This document shows, one piece after another, positions 21,682-34,004 of a DNA stretch of 64,000 bases. Origin of the DNA: Alentia gelatinosa (taxonomy: Eukaryota; Annelida; Polychaeta; Phyllodocida; Polynoidae). The notes beneath the pieces were generated by a model, which was not told the DNA's origin, made no database searches, and saw only the letters and a program-made list of their open reading frames with translations. The stretch covers positions 24,989,716 to 25,053,715 of the forward strand of contig OX465587.1 of NCBI GenBank assembly GCA_950022655.1, in the 5' to 3' direction. The position numbers were made by a program, and so were the translations under genes. How positions within the stretch are numbered: position 1 is the stretch's first letter; each line of letters begins with the position of its first letter.

Positions 21682-22785
21682 AGTTTTGTCTCATGTAACA
21701 TCTCCCTCTAAATGAATGGTCTTTTACAATAGTTTTGTCAAAGATGTAATAACATTATGTTATGCTATCGCACATAATAAAGAAAATGAGGGGGGGTATT
21801 CCGGGGGGGGGGGGGAGGGTATTCTGTGACATAATATTTTGGGGGGTGGCACTAAATGTGTGATAAAGTGTGACAGGGGGGTCCTAAAAATGCCCTAAAA
21901 AGTGTGACAAAATCTATGGATGGCCCCTTAAGGCAATATTTGTATCACAAAAACGTTGTTAATTCATTTATCTACTTGTTTACGTATTCGTGCAACCTGA
22001 GATATCAAAATCTGATAAACATTGTCTACTCTATTAACAAAACTTGTCCATTGAGAATCATCCTTGTGAATTTGTGTATTCTCTAGAAAATATGTGGGAG
22101 TATTTAGTATGAGAAATTGAAAGAACAAAGATCTGAAGTTGATTATACGTATACAGTAACATTGATATGTAAAGGGCTCTACGACCAAGTGGCGTTTACT
22201 GAGACACGTTGAGTGTACATTAACTTTATCTATTGAGAAACACAACTGTAGTAGGGAAACTGCGAGTGCGGTATACTAACTGTGGGTTAGTTCGGTTCAG
22301 AGTGATATTGCGGTATATTTGTGAATGCGGTGAGAAAAGTTTAGAATTTTTAAACTGATTCTGACACTGTATATTTTCCGCGTACTTTTCACGTTATTCT
22401 AGATATTCCGAATTTCATTTTACAGAACTTGTAGTTTTAAGATAAGTAAAAGAATGTACACATGCGTAAACGGGAAAACGCCGTTTTTACGCTAGAGTGA
22501 CCGGGGGGGCTGTGCGTGGCGTTTTGCGACGTATTTCTGGAGTTTTGTTTCATTAAATATCTCCCTCTAATTTAATAATCTTTTACAGGACCAGTAGCTT
22601 TGTCAAAGATATAATAACTGCTATGTTGTGCTATCATACATAAGAAAGAAAATGGGGGGTGGGGGGTCGGAAAGTGTGACATAATATTTATGGGGGTGTT
22701 ACGAAATGTGTGACAGGGGGTGGAAGGTCCTAAAAATGCCCTAAAAAATGCCCTGCGTCAAAATTTATGGACAGCTCCTTACGTG
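21682..22785. repeat. Direct repeat pair with G-rich cores
   Basis: A unit of about 245 bp at 21682-21930 recurs at 22541-22785. Both contain ATCTCCCTCTAA, TTTGTCAAAGATRTAATAAC, a run of G, TGACATAATATTT and CCTAAAAATGCCCTAAAAA in the same order. They are in direct orientation about 610 bp apart, so a local duplication or two copies of one element. No coding content. Confidence 0.7.
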
Positions 22786-23417
22786 CATATTCAATACAGG
22801 TATTGCCATCCAGCGCCACCTAACTGTTGTCTTTTTTCTTCTTCTTTTTTAAAGATATGACAACTGGAACAAGGTAGGAGATTGCATCAACGAGTCTGGT
22901 CCATCTAAACTTTAGAATTAATGAGTCTTCTAATGCTCAAGAATTTGTTGCCAGGTGTTTGTTTGGCAGCTGGCATTATTTCATCAGGTGTCACAGGTTT
23001 TAACATTTTACTTACGGGTCCGGTATGTACTTTTATGATGGAATCACAGAATACTATTACCTATAGCCTACGACAATGAAAGGCCTGAAATAGTTTCTCC
23101 TGCAATAGATCTGCATTTATATTTTTCAGCTAACTTTAGTGAGAGACTGAGACAGTGCTGGAAAACATTGCACCACTGCCCTTTCATGGTAGCTCACTGA
23201 GTCACCATACCTCACTCATTATGTACTCTGCCACAATTGACTCACATACTTATCTAAGAATTCTACAAGTTGAGAGCAGACACTAATGAATAATAATAAT
23301 AAACGCCTGCTCTGGTGGCCACTGTAAGCCTGTACATGCTGGGCTACTCAATGGCGCCACCTAGTGGCGTTAGAAAAATATGACGGCATACATTTGACGA
23401 GACACTTCACGCTAACA

Positions 23418-26400
23418 ATGGCGGACAGACTGACTCAACTTCAAGATGCCGTCAACCAAGTAAGCTAAATTGGGTATTTTCGAAGAATATACGGCAATAA
23501 ATATCTACTTCGTACTTCAGACGAAAGTGTTTGGTAAAACTACAGATCTGTAGTCCCCAGTACCCGCATTTGAATAGTGCGGTCGTGTTCAAAACGTCGC
23601 GTGAAACTCGACAGTTTGATAATGATAGCTCGTGACGGGTATCAGACGATTCGCACTGGCAGCCCATTCGCACCCGACGATTCGCATTGTAAACAAACCG
23701 ATTCGCACTGGAAATCAAGACAATAACAAACCGTCGTACTAACAAAAAACGGCAAATAATCCTGTTCCGTTTCGTGGATCACAATATAAACTGTCTGACT
23801 GTTTCCACAGAGATATTTGCGGAAATCGCGTCATTTGTAGCGTTTTTCGCGGAATTTTTCGTTCAGAACACTGATGGCAGTGGGTGGGTGCTGTGTCACA
23901 ATCATTGATATCAAATATGGCAATCGGAGTGGCTGCCACATATTTCGCTGACGAAAATTACCTGTAGGCCTACATCCATATAAACTTTTGCACTGTTTTC
24001 TACACGACTTTAGCTATCTAATGATATAATAACATTTCAGTTTAGTCTGAGAGGCCCTGACTGAGTGGTGTTCGCCAGACAGACAATTCTGGTGTTTCTG
24101 TTACCTGCAATCGTTGCCATTCTAATCGCGAATGTGCAAGTACTGACAATAATTTAGGTAATTCCGAGTAACTGTGAGTACAATCTATTTGCTGGTGAAG
24201 GTCTACAAAGTGTTGTACTATTTTTCATTATCAAGGGGTAGTAAGACTTTATTCGATTTTTTAGTGCGAATCGGCTGGTGCGAATCATCCGAGTAGCAGT
24301 GCGAATCGGTTTTCAGTGCGAATCGTCGTATATTTCTTGTCACAAGCCTTGGCCTTGTGTATGCTTGAATGATACATTGATAGTGTGTATAGATTGAGAT
24401 CTAGCCATAAAATGCAAAGGTACTCGAAATTATCCCATGGAACCCGAGATCCGGAACAAAACAGAACTTCTAGTTGTCAAAATGAAGTCGCCCCGTATAT
24501 GGAAATCGCCCAGAAATCTTCCGACAGAACTCGACATATTGAATATGTCGAGTTGAATATGATATTCATTCAACCCTATTCCTCTCTTCTCAATTAAATC
24601 TGAAACAGGTCGAGCTCTTCAGTAAACCATCTCCATTGAGGGGTGAACCGCTGTTCTATGTCAGTTAGGGAACCTGCAAAAAAGTCTGAACAGAATGGTG
24701 GGAAAACTACCTCTATTTATATACACAGTTTGATGTAAAGTAAGAGACTGCTAGTGCACAGTATCAAAGAAGAAACCAACAAGTTTTGGTCAAAGTCTTC
24801 CTTCTCCACGAGATTGATTCAAAGTGGTATGAACGAGACGACAGCCGAGTTAATACTGCGTAGCATTCAAACGAGTTAGAGAATAACGATTTGACCAAAA
24901 CAAGTTTCTTTCTGTGTTTAAAATTTACCTTTGATGTCTGCTTACCCATCAGCTGGCTGACCACTTCTGCAACGCCGTTGGCATCATGCAGCAGTGTGCT
25001 CCACCATCTCAGTTCGCAGGTTTCGAACGTACACAAACCAAAACACCGGCCGTTCAAAACGAAGGTAAATACATGGTGAAATCCATATGGTCTGATACGC
25101 ATAATTAGAATCAACAGCTACCTATGGTTGAAATATGTTGGTGAAAAGTACATTAAAAAGGCTATCAATGAGGAATTACTCTGAAAGTCCTCTCACTTAT
25201 ATTGTTTATTGAATAGATTATATCTTCTAGAATTCATTCGTAACAAGGATTTTTATCTATTGTCAATATCTAATCTGTCAATACACAAACATCAATAAAA
25301 GAGATGTAAGCTTGAAATATACGTCATTACGACAACATTAGCTTTAAATAATCTAATGATATGAATTGATTTATTACATGTTTGGATTACAGACAATGCA
25401 AAGTTGTTTGCCCAGCTGATTGCTCGGACAGCAAAAGATATAGATGAATTGATTAACTCGCTTCCAAGTGATGAGTCGTCCCCAGAACTTCAAGTGAGTA
25501 GCAAGGGTAACCTATAAAATCCTCTTTATACTAGTACTACATGGTATAAAGTACATGTACATATATGGTATTGTGTCTTATTATTCCCGAAACGAATACA
25601 CCTAGGTAGGGTTTACAGACTTCCACTTTTCATTTTATTTCTAGCCTTTTGCCTGTTGCAAGGCCTTATCCTCAACTTTCTCAAGAAATTTGGAAAGTTT
25701 ATATGATTAAGGGCGACTTTGTTGATAAATCACTTACCTCTTAGTCCCTGATGAAGGCGCACATGCCGAAACTAGTAGGACAACTAAAAAGGTGAACAAA
25801 CCGTAACCCACAAATTGTAACATAAGTTGAAACATCAATATAAATTGGGAAAAGAAAAGACCACGACCTTGGGTATCATTTGGTTAGTGGCTGTAATACC
25901 ACTCTTTCTAATAATAAAGAAATCAGTCTTACCCAAATGTACCAGAAACGTTCATATATGTCACATAAGTTATGTCACATTCATATATGTCATAAGTTAT
26001 GCCACGTTCATATATGTCACATAAGTTATGTCATATAAGTTCACATAGACTTTGGGTTCTTGACCCTCAGAAGATGGGTTAAGCATGTGCTCATCTCAGA
26101 AGGTCCGCTCTTCGCACTGAATATTTACAGCTATATCATTGGTTAGAATGGAGCAAATCTGAGTTGACTGAGGCCCCAGCCATTCACTTGGTCGCTCATC
26201 AAGTTTTCAACCTTTTTTTCCTACCCCTACTATAAATCCTGAGACCAGGCGACTTCAGTTGTTTTCTCATTTAAGTTTCGCCTTATACTACTACGTCGAT
26301 TATAATATACAGTGCCAACTTTAGAACGACATATGGATGCATTCATAACTAATTATCACGTTACAATTTAAAACTTGTCGACCTACACTTCTGGTCGCAG

Positions 26401-27678
26401 CTGATGCACACAAAATATAGCACAAAAATTAGTTATCAGGTTACATGGTGAGGATTCCAAATTGCAAAGTGTTAGAGCTGTGGGCGGTTAGGACTCCGCC
26501 TTTAAGCCTATACATTATGGCTGTATGAATATTCATAAGTGGATCCTTAACCTTATTTTAGTTTATATCCCTATCCCTGTAAAATGTTAATTTTAATTTC
26601 AAAAATCGACGGAGGAATATTTTTTTAAAGGTGGGGACATTTATATCTGCCATCCTGCAGTCCCTTCTATCACTAGTTTCGCGCCTATTCTATCACATCG
26701 CTGTTTAAGTTAACCGCGATCAAGATAAAGTGGTGATTTATCGTGTATTTCTGCATCACTACTGTGTTTGCTAGTATGTTAAATAATTCTCCATTCATGT
26801 ACATTCCGCTGGGATGTACCTCGCAACACCGAAGATGTGGCTTTAATATTCATGAATAGTTTTCCAAGATGCTGGAGTACCCTAGGAAGACCAACAATGT
26901 TGGTGATGTATGGATTTTACATAAAAGAAAAAAGTACGTCCCCGCCACTTGTAGCTATTCCTGTATACCGTCTTTGTCCTTCTAGTTTCACTTTTTGCCC
27001 ACAGACGGCGTCACTGCGGCGCCTGGAGGGAGAGAACCAGGAGGCGGCCCGGCAGCTGGAGGTGGTGGTGGAGCGAGGAGAAGCCCTACTTTCCCAGGTA
27101 TTCATTCATTTTCTTATTAAAAGAATTTTCCCCCATCTGCATTGAATTGAAAACAATTCATTAATTTTCTTCCTGTATGGGTGATCGTTACTGTATAATG
27201 TTGACTCTGACCAACCTTCCCGAATGAACCTTCATTCAATTTCGGTTGTACATAGAAATTTTTATTCCAGCTGCGTAGTTTGTATTTTATCACTCTATAC
27301 GGTTTGATTAAACGCTCTATGATTTTTGATAGCATAATCAAAGACTCAACTAAATTAAATAGATCCAAAATTGTATTGGTGTTTGTCTGTTTTATCATAG
27401 GATCTTAACTCTATTATCACTTTGGGGCCAACGTTCCACGAGAGGTTTCACATTGATTTGCTTTCAAACGTAATATGTTGAACATTTCTTGTTTTGGATT
27501 GAGATTATATGTGAATCAAATATTTGATAACTGCACGAGAGTACACTTCGCCACGTCCCATTATATTTATTTTAAAGTTTTATTTCATTAAAAGGTCCAG
27601 CAGGCTCTACATGAAGTAGCCCAACTACAATTACAAAACCAAGCCTGGGAGACAGAGACACTTCTTGCCGGAAACTGA
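23418..27678 (+). CDS. MED21: Mediator subunit 21 (SRB7), 5 exons
   Basis: MED21 is a middle-module subunit of the Mediator complex, pairing with MED7 and contacting RNA polymerase II initiation machinery. Exons: 23418-23459, 24953-25064, 25393-25493, 27005-27097, 27595-27678. All junctions are GT-AG and phases agree, giving 143 aa (144 in human). Exon 1 encodes [14 protein letters not shown], the almost invariant N-terminus. Exon 2 gives [18 protein letters not shown], exon 3 [20 protein letters not shown], exon 4 [17 protein letters not shown], and exon 5 the C-terminal helix ending LLAGN. The two long helices form the four-helix bundle with MED7. The ATG has an in-frame context matching the family start. 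Introns carry a CGATTCGCAC element (intron 1) and a foldback element ending only 32 bp before exon 2. Confidence 0.95.
23646..24326. mobile_element. TIR element with repeated CGATTCGCACT words, MED21 intron 1
   Basis: ACGATTCGCACTG at the left end is matched by its inverse CAGTGCGAATCGT at the right end. Each end carries about four spaced copies of CGATTCGCA in its own orientation, a subterminal-repeat layout typical of transposase binding regions in hAT-like MITEs. No transposase; no clear target duplication. Confidence 0.62.
24765..24920. mobile_element. Foldback element copy B, next to MED21 exon 2
   Basis: AAGAAACCAACAAGTTTTGG at the left and TTTGACCAAAACAAGTTTCTTT at the right are inverted arms of the family seen at 13422. 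The centre reads GAACGAGACGACAGCCGAGT. It ends about 32 bp before the exon 2 acceptor, so it lies in the branch-point neighbourhood. Confidence 0.7.
25748..25772 (+). other. Partial hammerhead-ribozyme-like core
   Basis: CTGATGA, a three-pair stem (GGC/GCC with a six-base loop), then GAAAC, matches the conserved core and stem II of a hammerhead ribozyme. I could not find a matching stem III with a cleavable UH site nor a convincing stem I, so catalytic activity is not supported. Such cores are known from Penelope-like retroelements. A looser relative is at 35412-35440. Confidence 0.3.
25949..26045. repeat. Minisatellite, about 26-bp units, MED21 intron 3
   Basis: GTTCATATATGTCACATAAG and close variants recur three to four times, giving alternating TTCATATATGTC and ATAAGTTATG words. 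Confidence 0.8.
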
Positions 27679-28026
27679 AGTCAACGATAGTCTATGGTTC
27701 AATGGACTACTTGCTGTGGTCGAATATTCGTCAAGACTAAATGAGATTTTCGGATCGCGAAGTGCAAAGGTCATACGACCTTACCCAACTGACAGTTGAT
27801 GTCAGCGTGCCTGGAAGTCGGACTAGACTCAATGTTGTGAGCCGTGAGAAACAACAGACCCACAGTATGCCACACCTGTTGTTAATGCTGAATGGACTTA
27901 GTGTATCGTGATAGAGGTAACGGGCCCTCTGAAGTACGCGATAGGCATTACAACTGTAAGGGCCGGGATTGTTGTTAAGTGTGCCCAGAGGAGTACAGTG
28001 CCAAAAGGGGCAGAGCTCCTTAGACT

Positions 28027-28314
28027 CAGGGATGTCAGTTTTCCTTGTTTCCGCGGAATTCCGTGTTTTCATTTTTGGAATAAGATATCCCTTTTTCTTG
28101 TGTAAAATGAAGATAACAATTAAAAAATACTCAAATCCACCATGATTCATAAATTCCCCAATTAACCTGCCTCCAGACCCATGTTCCGCAATGATAATGT
28201 TATTTGTATCTACTATATTTTAGGTCTTTTTGGTGTATATATAGCTCTGATGTCTAACCCTGTATTGCCAGGGAAATATTTCCTTGTTTTTTCTGACCCC
28301 AATTGACATCCTTG
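28027..28314. mobile_element. TIR element, CAGGGATGTCAGTT family, with 7-bp target duplication
   Basis: It starts CAGGGATGTCAGTTTTCC and ends AATTGACATCCTTG. It is flanked by identical TTAGACT at 28020-28026 and 28315-28321. The right end, read inverted (CAAGGATGTCAATTGGGGTC), matches the left end of the 13706 copy, so it sits in the opposite orientation. It lies about 350 bp after the MED21 stop, possibly in its 3' UTR. It is the best-preserved insertion of the family. Confidence 0.78.
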
Positions 28315-28321
28315 TTAGACT

Positions 28322-31300
28322 ACAAGCTAGATGTCTGGCCAATATGGATGTCCATTTGATGTTAACTATCAATCTTTTCAGAGCATAGAATGTACATATG
28401 TGCCATTGTTTGGACCTTGGCTCTATCCCCAACTTGGTAAACTTGTTTCCAGGGAATGTGAACACAATTTGAGTCACATTGTTGTACATAAAGTTAAAAC
28501 ACAATAAAACTCGTGTAAACATGAACATTCTTTTTATTGTATCATTCACAACCATTTCCTAACAATGAGCAATAAGCTTGATTTCAAATATCGCAGCAAA
28601 CGGAAAAAAACCTGTTTATCATATGACGCTAATGGATATCGGTGGTATAATCATCAATAAAGATCAAATGAAAATCAAATATAAAGGTGTAAAATCAATA
28701 TTTTGAACGGCAGACGTGTATCTATTGATACAAAAAATGAAGTCTTACGTGAACGAAAATTTCCCGGTTTGAACAGATAAACAAACTAAATACAGTACAT
28801 AATCTATAACCCTGTACCACAGAAAACGCAACCACACGCGTTTCTGGACATTATGTTTTGTTAAGTTCCCTCCTACTGGTTAACATCTACCATTGGTGTT
28901 AAACCTAACCCAATCATGTAAACAACTCCCAATGGCAGGTTATTGTCAATTAACTATACATATGAGTAACAGAACATTCTGCAGAACGAGGATCTAGGAT
29001 TAATCGTAATTGAAAACCATGTGACATTGTCATTCATGCCAGACCCTGGCGTTCACTATTTGTTTTTAACGTGTTAATGATTAATTCATCATTCTGCAAG
29101 TATTTCTAAGGAATTCTAGATCATTAATCACAGTATGTAACGGCTAGGAAGGGACACAGGCCCCAAGTGGTTTCATTCAGTAGGTAAACTTCAGAGAATC
29201 AATGCAAACAAAGGCAATTATTTGAACATTTCTAGATATAAGGAAGAGACGTTATACATATTCAGAAATCAACTATCTATGTAGACGTGCATTCTGGCTG
29301 AAATAAACTTTATGAATACCTTGATTAACAGTTTAAGGAGAGAACACAAACCCATTGAAACAATCTGTATATTTTGTCGATCTTATTGCTTTGTATATCA
29401 TAAACTAGGTAAATCCTAGAATTCTCAAGGACTGTGTATATTAGAAGAATACAAACAATCCGTGAGCGACCAGCCGGCTGGTATATTCCCACAGACATCT
29501 AACAGTTATCAATCACATAGAAATACGAAGAATAAAACTTAGCCTACATTTCCTACATAACATTTTGATGCTTGGAAAAAGTATATATCACTTTAACCAC
29601 CTGGCACATTGAATGGAATGGTAGGTCGATGTTTTTAGAGAACATCTACAAAATTGATTAAGAACCCTATGTTGAAAGTACCCCAAATAATTATGTTCCA
29701 TTATACGCTACACGTGTATAATTCAAATCGGTGTAGTGTGTATACCCAATGCGATATATAACGATTATATGCATAATCTACAGTCACTTGCTATATAAAC
29801 TCGAGACCACATATTCTATGCCAACGGAAGCTGCCACACATCGTTTCTAAGAAGAGATCTCCTTCCGAGTCGTACATGGCTACATAAATTTATACTGCAT
29901 GTTACACGCCAATTCATATCTTTGTGCTAACAACCACAAACAAATATGACAGGTTTATGCTAAGCAGTGCATAAACAGCTCGCTGTAACACGTAATCGAT
30001 ATCCAAATAACTTAGACACCGGGCAGTTGCAAACAACCAAAGCTAGCACGTGTTCAAAAAACATTTCACAATCCTATCGTACCATATTTACCACATATAC
30101 CTCATCTATTTGGAAAATATACACTATGTGCACACTAATAAAGTCTCCAAATATTGTACTGGAAAACTGATGCGCTAACACCAAGTAACATCACAAATCA
30201 CATTGTTCATTCGACACCCTAATTTTCAAAACCAGATATGTCTGTTTTTGAGCAGTATACATCTTTGTATTTCATGGTGCAGTTTCGTTTATGAAATCCT
30301 CTTCCCCTATCTGGTATCACTTACAATTCTATAGGAAGATATAGATGTACATGCATATGCATTATACTACTTCCTACACAGCCATTTGGAAATATGTTGA
30401 ATTAAGAATATTGAAGTACTTAACAAAGACAATGAAAGTACAGAGGAAAGGAAACTACATCACTCTAGATGGAGCGAAGATATATATTTACAATTCTTAT
30501 GAAACCATACAACTTAACAAGTATTAGTCAGTCAGTTGACACTTTATACCCATTAATATGGATAACAATCTGAGTAGTTCGTGTGGATAGTTTATAAAGA
30601 GGGACTAAATTAAATGACTATCCGCCACATCGCCCGGCGAATACGCGTACCTGAATAAGTGCCTGGGATTTCCTCATATTGACATAACATGGCAACAGGC
30701 TGGTATCAGATCGAATTCTGGTCAAATTCAAGGTAGCGTCGGCCGCAGTGGAGGTGTTTAAGCCTCGCCCCCTAATTTCTAAACTCATATTGACTTAGGT
30801 CAATTGTGAACACCTTTAAGATAAACATTTAAGATGAAGATAAGCAATGTCAAATAAGGTCAGGTTTCGATAAGGCAGACTCAGTGGCGACTCACTCCAA
30901 AGATATGATGAGCTGTTATGCTATTGCTTTTTTTACATACAACTAGAAGGAGTATTGTTATCAATATTTTTTTATGTTTGGGGACTTCATAATACACTTT
31001 TATTTTTGGCTTTCGTGGAGATAACTAATTAGACTTGGAGTGTCACTGGATTTCAACGGCAATAGCAGGGCATTTACTGTAGACATCTAAATTCGATTCT
31101 GTTTTTTTATCCTCTCGGGACTTTACACTTCATATTCAATTAAAAAAGTCAATACAATTATTATATAACTATTCTACTGGTCCTGATTATGCAGTCTATA
31201 TTTCTAATAACATCCCAACACCCATGAGACAGAACATTAGTTCTATACGTAGGCTATGATATTATGTGAGCATTGTTAGTACACATAATCATCTGAACTA

Positions 31301-32944
31301 GTCATGTGCGCAGATTTCATTTGCAACGTGGTGCATCAGAAGGGTAAACACCACAAGTGACAAATCAGGAAAGGTTGACCATGCGTGGGTCCAAGGCCAC
31401 CAAACTAATATTTTATTACATCATTTCATCTGCTGTCAAAGTGAGCAAACCACTGTGTTTCCTTACACCTCAAAAACAAACCCCTGGTAGAATTCTCCAA
31501 ACACATCTGAAAGACTTAAAATTTTAAAGTTACGCAGTCTGAACACCATTTTAATCGATTGTCTTAGTAATATCGGGTGAGTAAGGTAATGAAGATGAGG
31601 GTATCCCCAACAACTGTATTCACTTTTAAAACGGGAAGACAATAAATATTCTTTTTTTTTTAAATGTCTCCTACATAGAGCTGTCTATATTGCCATTCGA
31701 AAAATATATTTTCATTTTGAATAACAAGGATCTAGTTTACTAATACATTTGTATGGACAGAGTACTAAAACTATAATATACGCGAAATACTAGGGACTGT
31801 TGGTGGTATATAGTCGTATCCTAACGACCTAAAATTTTGTATTTAAAAAAAAAAGATTGTCTTGTGACGTCAGAATTAACGTCATGGAGCCATACCGCCT
31901 TACATGCAATCAACAAGACAAGTTTACCATTTCAGGATAAACACAATTCGAGAAATTTTATCTACAAAAATACTCAGATACCGTTACCAACATATTTATC
32001 GCTTTACTGTTTAACAAGTTCAAACCCCTCTGTTTCTATAATCAGCAAAGCATATATATAAATTACCTAACAAATAGCGCCAACACGTATATGTTTAAGC
32101 CTTTTTTTCATAGAATTTCATTTGTTTTGTTCATCAGGACTGTCACCTGTTAGATCTTTTGGCAAGTTGTTTGGTTACAATGCAGAAATAGTCTACACAA
32201 AGGAATATTAACGCTTTAGGTTTATATGTCCAGCTTTAGGTATATAGGACTTTGCAAAACTATTCAGTATCCAATATAGTTCTACTAGGACTGTGTAATG
32301 GTTAAATGAGTTGCTAATAAATAGGAGAATTAACAGTTTCCACGGATCTGTGGTGAGTCCAAAGTGAAGACGACTAGGCTTTACTTTACAATTGTCAAAG
32401 TTACTGGAAAAGCCAGTTATCATCATTCCCCATATGAGTACAGTATCACCTCACCAGAAGTCCCTCAGAGGTCCCCGTACATTGATATGTACATTCAATG
32501 GAGGATACACACCATGTAAAAACCTTATCACAGTTTTACTGTAGTCAATGTGAAGAATTAGCCACGCATGGGACTCAACAAGAAGTTGGTGGTCGTTGGA
32601 GCCCTATCTTCCTCTCCTACTGTCATGAAATATAATAGTTCATATATATTGATGTAATGGTCCATGTTCAGCTAGGGGGACGACAGCACAGTATCATCAG
32701 AATTCTCTAAGGCTAATATTGGTGCCAATAACACACATACTAGACTCGGTAACTGACCACTACAATAGGTGATCTAATATCCATAGAGGTAGAATTTCCA
32801 TAGAGGCAGTCTTCCCAGTACTCGAGTTTCTAACGAGGAGCCAAGAGCAGCTTCCAGTATCATTCTTTTATGATTCACACAACGATTCCATTTCGGTATT
32901 AGTGCCGTAGTATGAATATAGACAAACAATTGTAGTATAAAGAC
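28322..32944. other. No gene recognised; may include the 3' UTR of the GCNT-like gene
   Basis: About 4.6 kb of even AT-rich sequence with no repeat ends, tRNA or conserved exon that I could recognise. An AATAAA at 28503-28508 could serve MED21. TTTATT words on the plus strand (for example near 31,412) could be minus-strand polyadenylation signals for the gene ending at 34005. Confidence 0.4.
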
Positions 32945-33143
32945 CAGGGATGTCAGTTGTGGTCAAGAAAAAAAAAGCGTAAAATATTATAAAATATGGA
33001 ATTTACTGCCACAGAGAGACTGAGAAAACATGAAAAACACATTAGTATTGCCACGGAATGGTGTTAAGGACAGAAAAAAAATGTTGGATACTAGAAATAA
33101 AAAACAAATATTTCCACGGATAAGGGGAAATCTGCCATCTCTG
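32945..33143. mobile_element. TIR element, CAGGGATGTCAGTT family, shortened
   Basis: CAGGGATGTCAGTTGTGGTC at the left and AAATCTGCCATCTCTG at the right match the family ends; the inside keeps TTTACTGCCACAGAGAGACTGA. At 199 bp it has lost part of the middle. Confidence 0.68.
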
Positions 33144-33184
33144 ACACTCTGACGCTAAGATAAAATCAGAAACATATTCGTGCT

Positions 33185-33290
33185 TGGTCTAAGACCCTCT
33201 TCACCATCTCGTTTGGAGTGCTTCGGAATATTCATTCGGCTATCGCCTCGTTCATATTATTGTGCATTCCAAATTCGATGGCGAACGAGG
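33185..33290. mobile_element. Diverged reverse copy of the foldback family
   Basis: Read on the minus strand it gives ATGAACGAGGCGATAGCCGA and then ATTCATTC-type and CCAAACGAGAT words, matching the centre of the 56857 copy (ATGAACGAGGCGACAGCCGA). Confidence 0.5.
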
Positions 33291-33410
33291 AAACAGACGA
33301 AACAATCATCAATTCCTTTCTTAATCTTCATTCAAACACCATCTTCATACCGTGACCTGGGAACAAGCCCAGGAGGAGTTTAAAAGGGCCGTAGACTGAC
33401 CACAGTGCAT

Positions 33411-33450
33411 CCCATGACAACCCATGACAACCCATGACAACCCATGACAC
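33411..33450. repeat. Tandem 10-bp repeat, four units
   Basis: CCCATGACAA occurs four times head to tail; the last unit ends in C. Confidence 0.92.
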
Positions 33451-34004
33451 AGTTGGAAGCTGTCTGTTGGTCCTCTGATTGACAAAAGGGTCCACTGAAA
33501 TCTAGGATGGCTGCAGTGTTATATGTATATCAACGCATACGCAGAAGGCATAAAAGGAAACTTTTACCTTAAATATTATGCTCTAAAATATATGCTTAAA
33601 TCACAAATGCAAGTTACAATGATTATGTTCAAATGACTACGTTCATTGTTTAGAGTGCAAAGAATGGGGGTTTTCTTTGATTATGAGTAAACTCTTCCTT
33701 GCATAAGGGATTCATGAAATGAGCAGCAGGGTATATTTATATGTCTCGAGCAGCCTACGAAAAGGAGGGTTTTTATACCACTAACACCGGTAGTAAGTAG
33801 GATTCCCTACAAAAAGTCCCAGAAAGCCACCTGTAATAATAGGCTGCCCGAGATATATCAGCCCTAAATCATGAAATGAGTATTAAAATGTGCGGATTTC
33901 TATAGTGAAGCTTCATGTGACAAGTACAAAAACGATAATGACCCTGGATATCTACATTAATGTCTATGAGTTTTTCAATAGATAACAAAGTTTCGCACCG
34001 GGCG

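Noticed and set aside
33411..33450. CRISPR-like tandem array
   Set aside because: Ten-base units without spacers in an animal genome; a simple tandem repeat. The palindromes at 40107 also lack distinct spacers.
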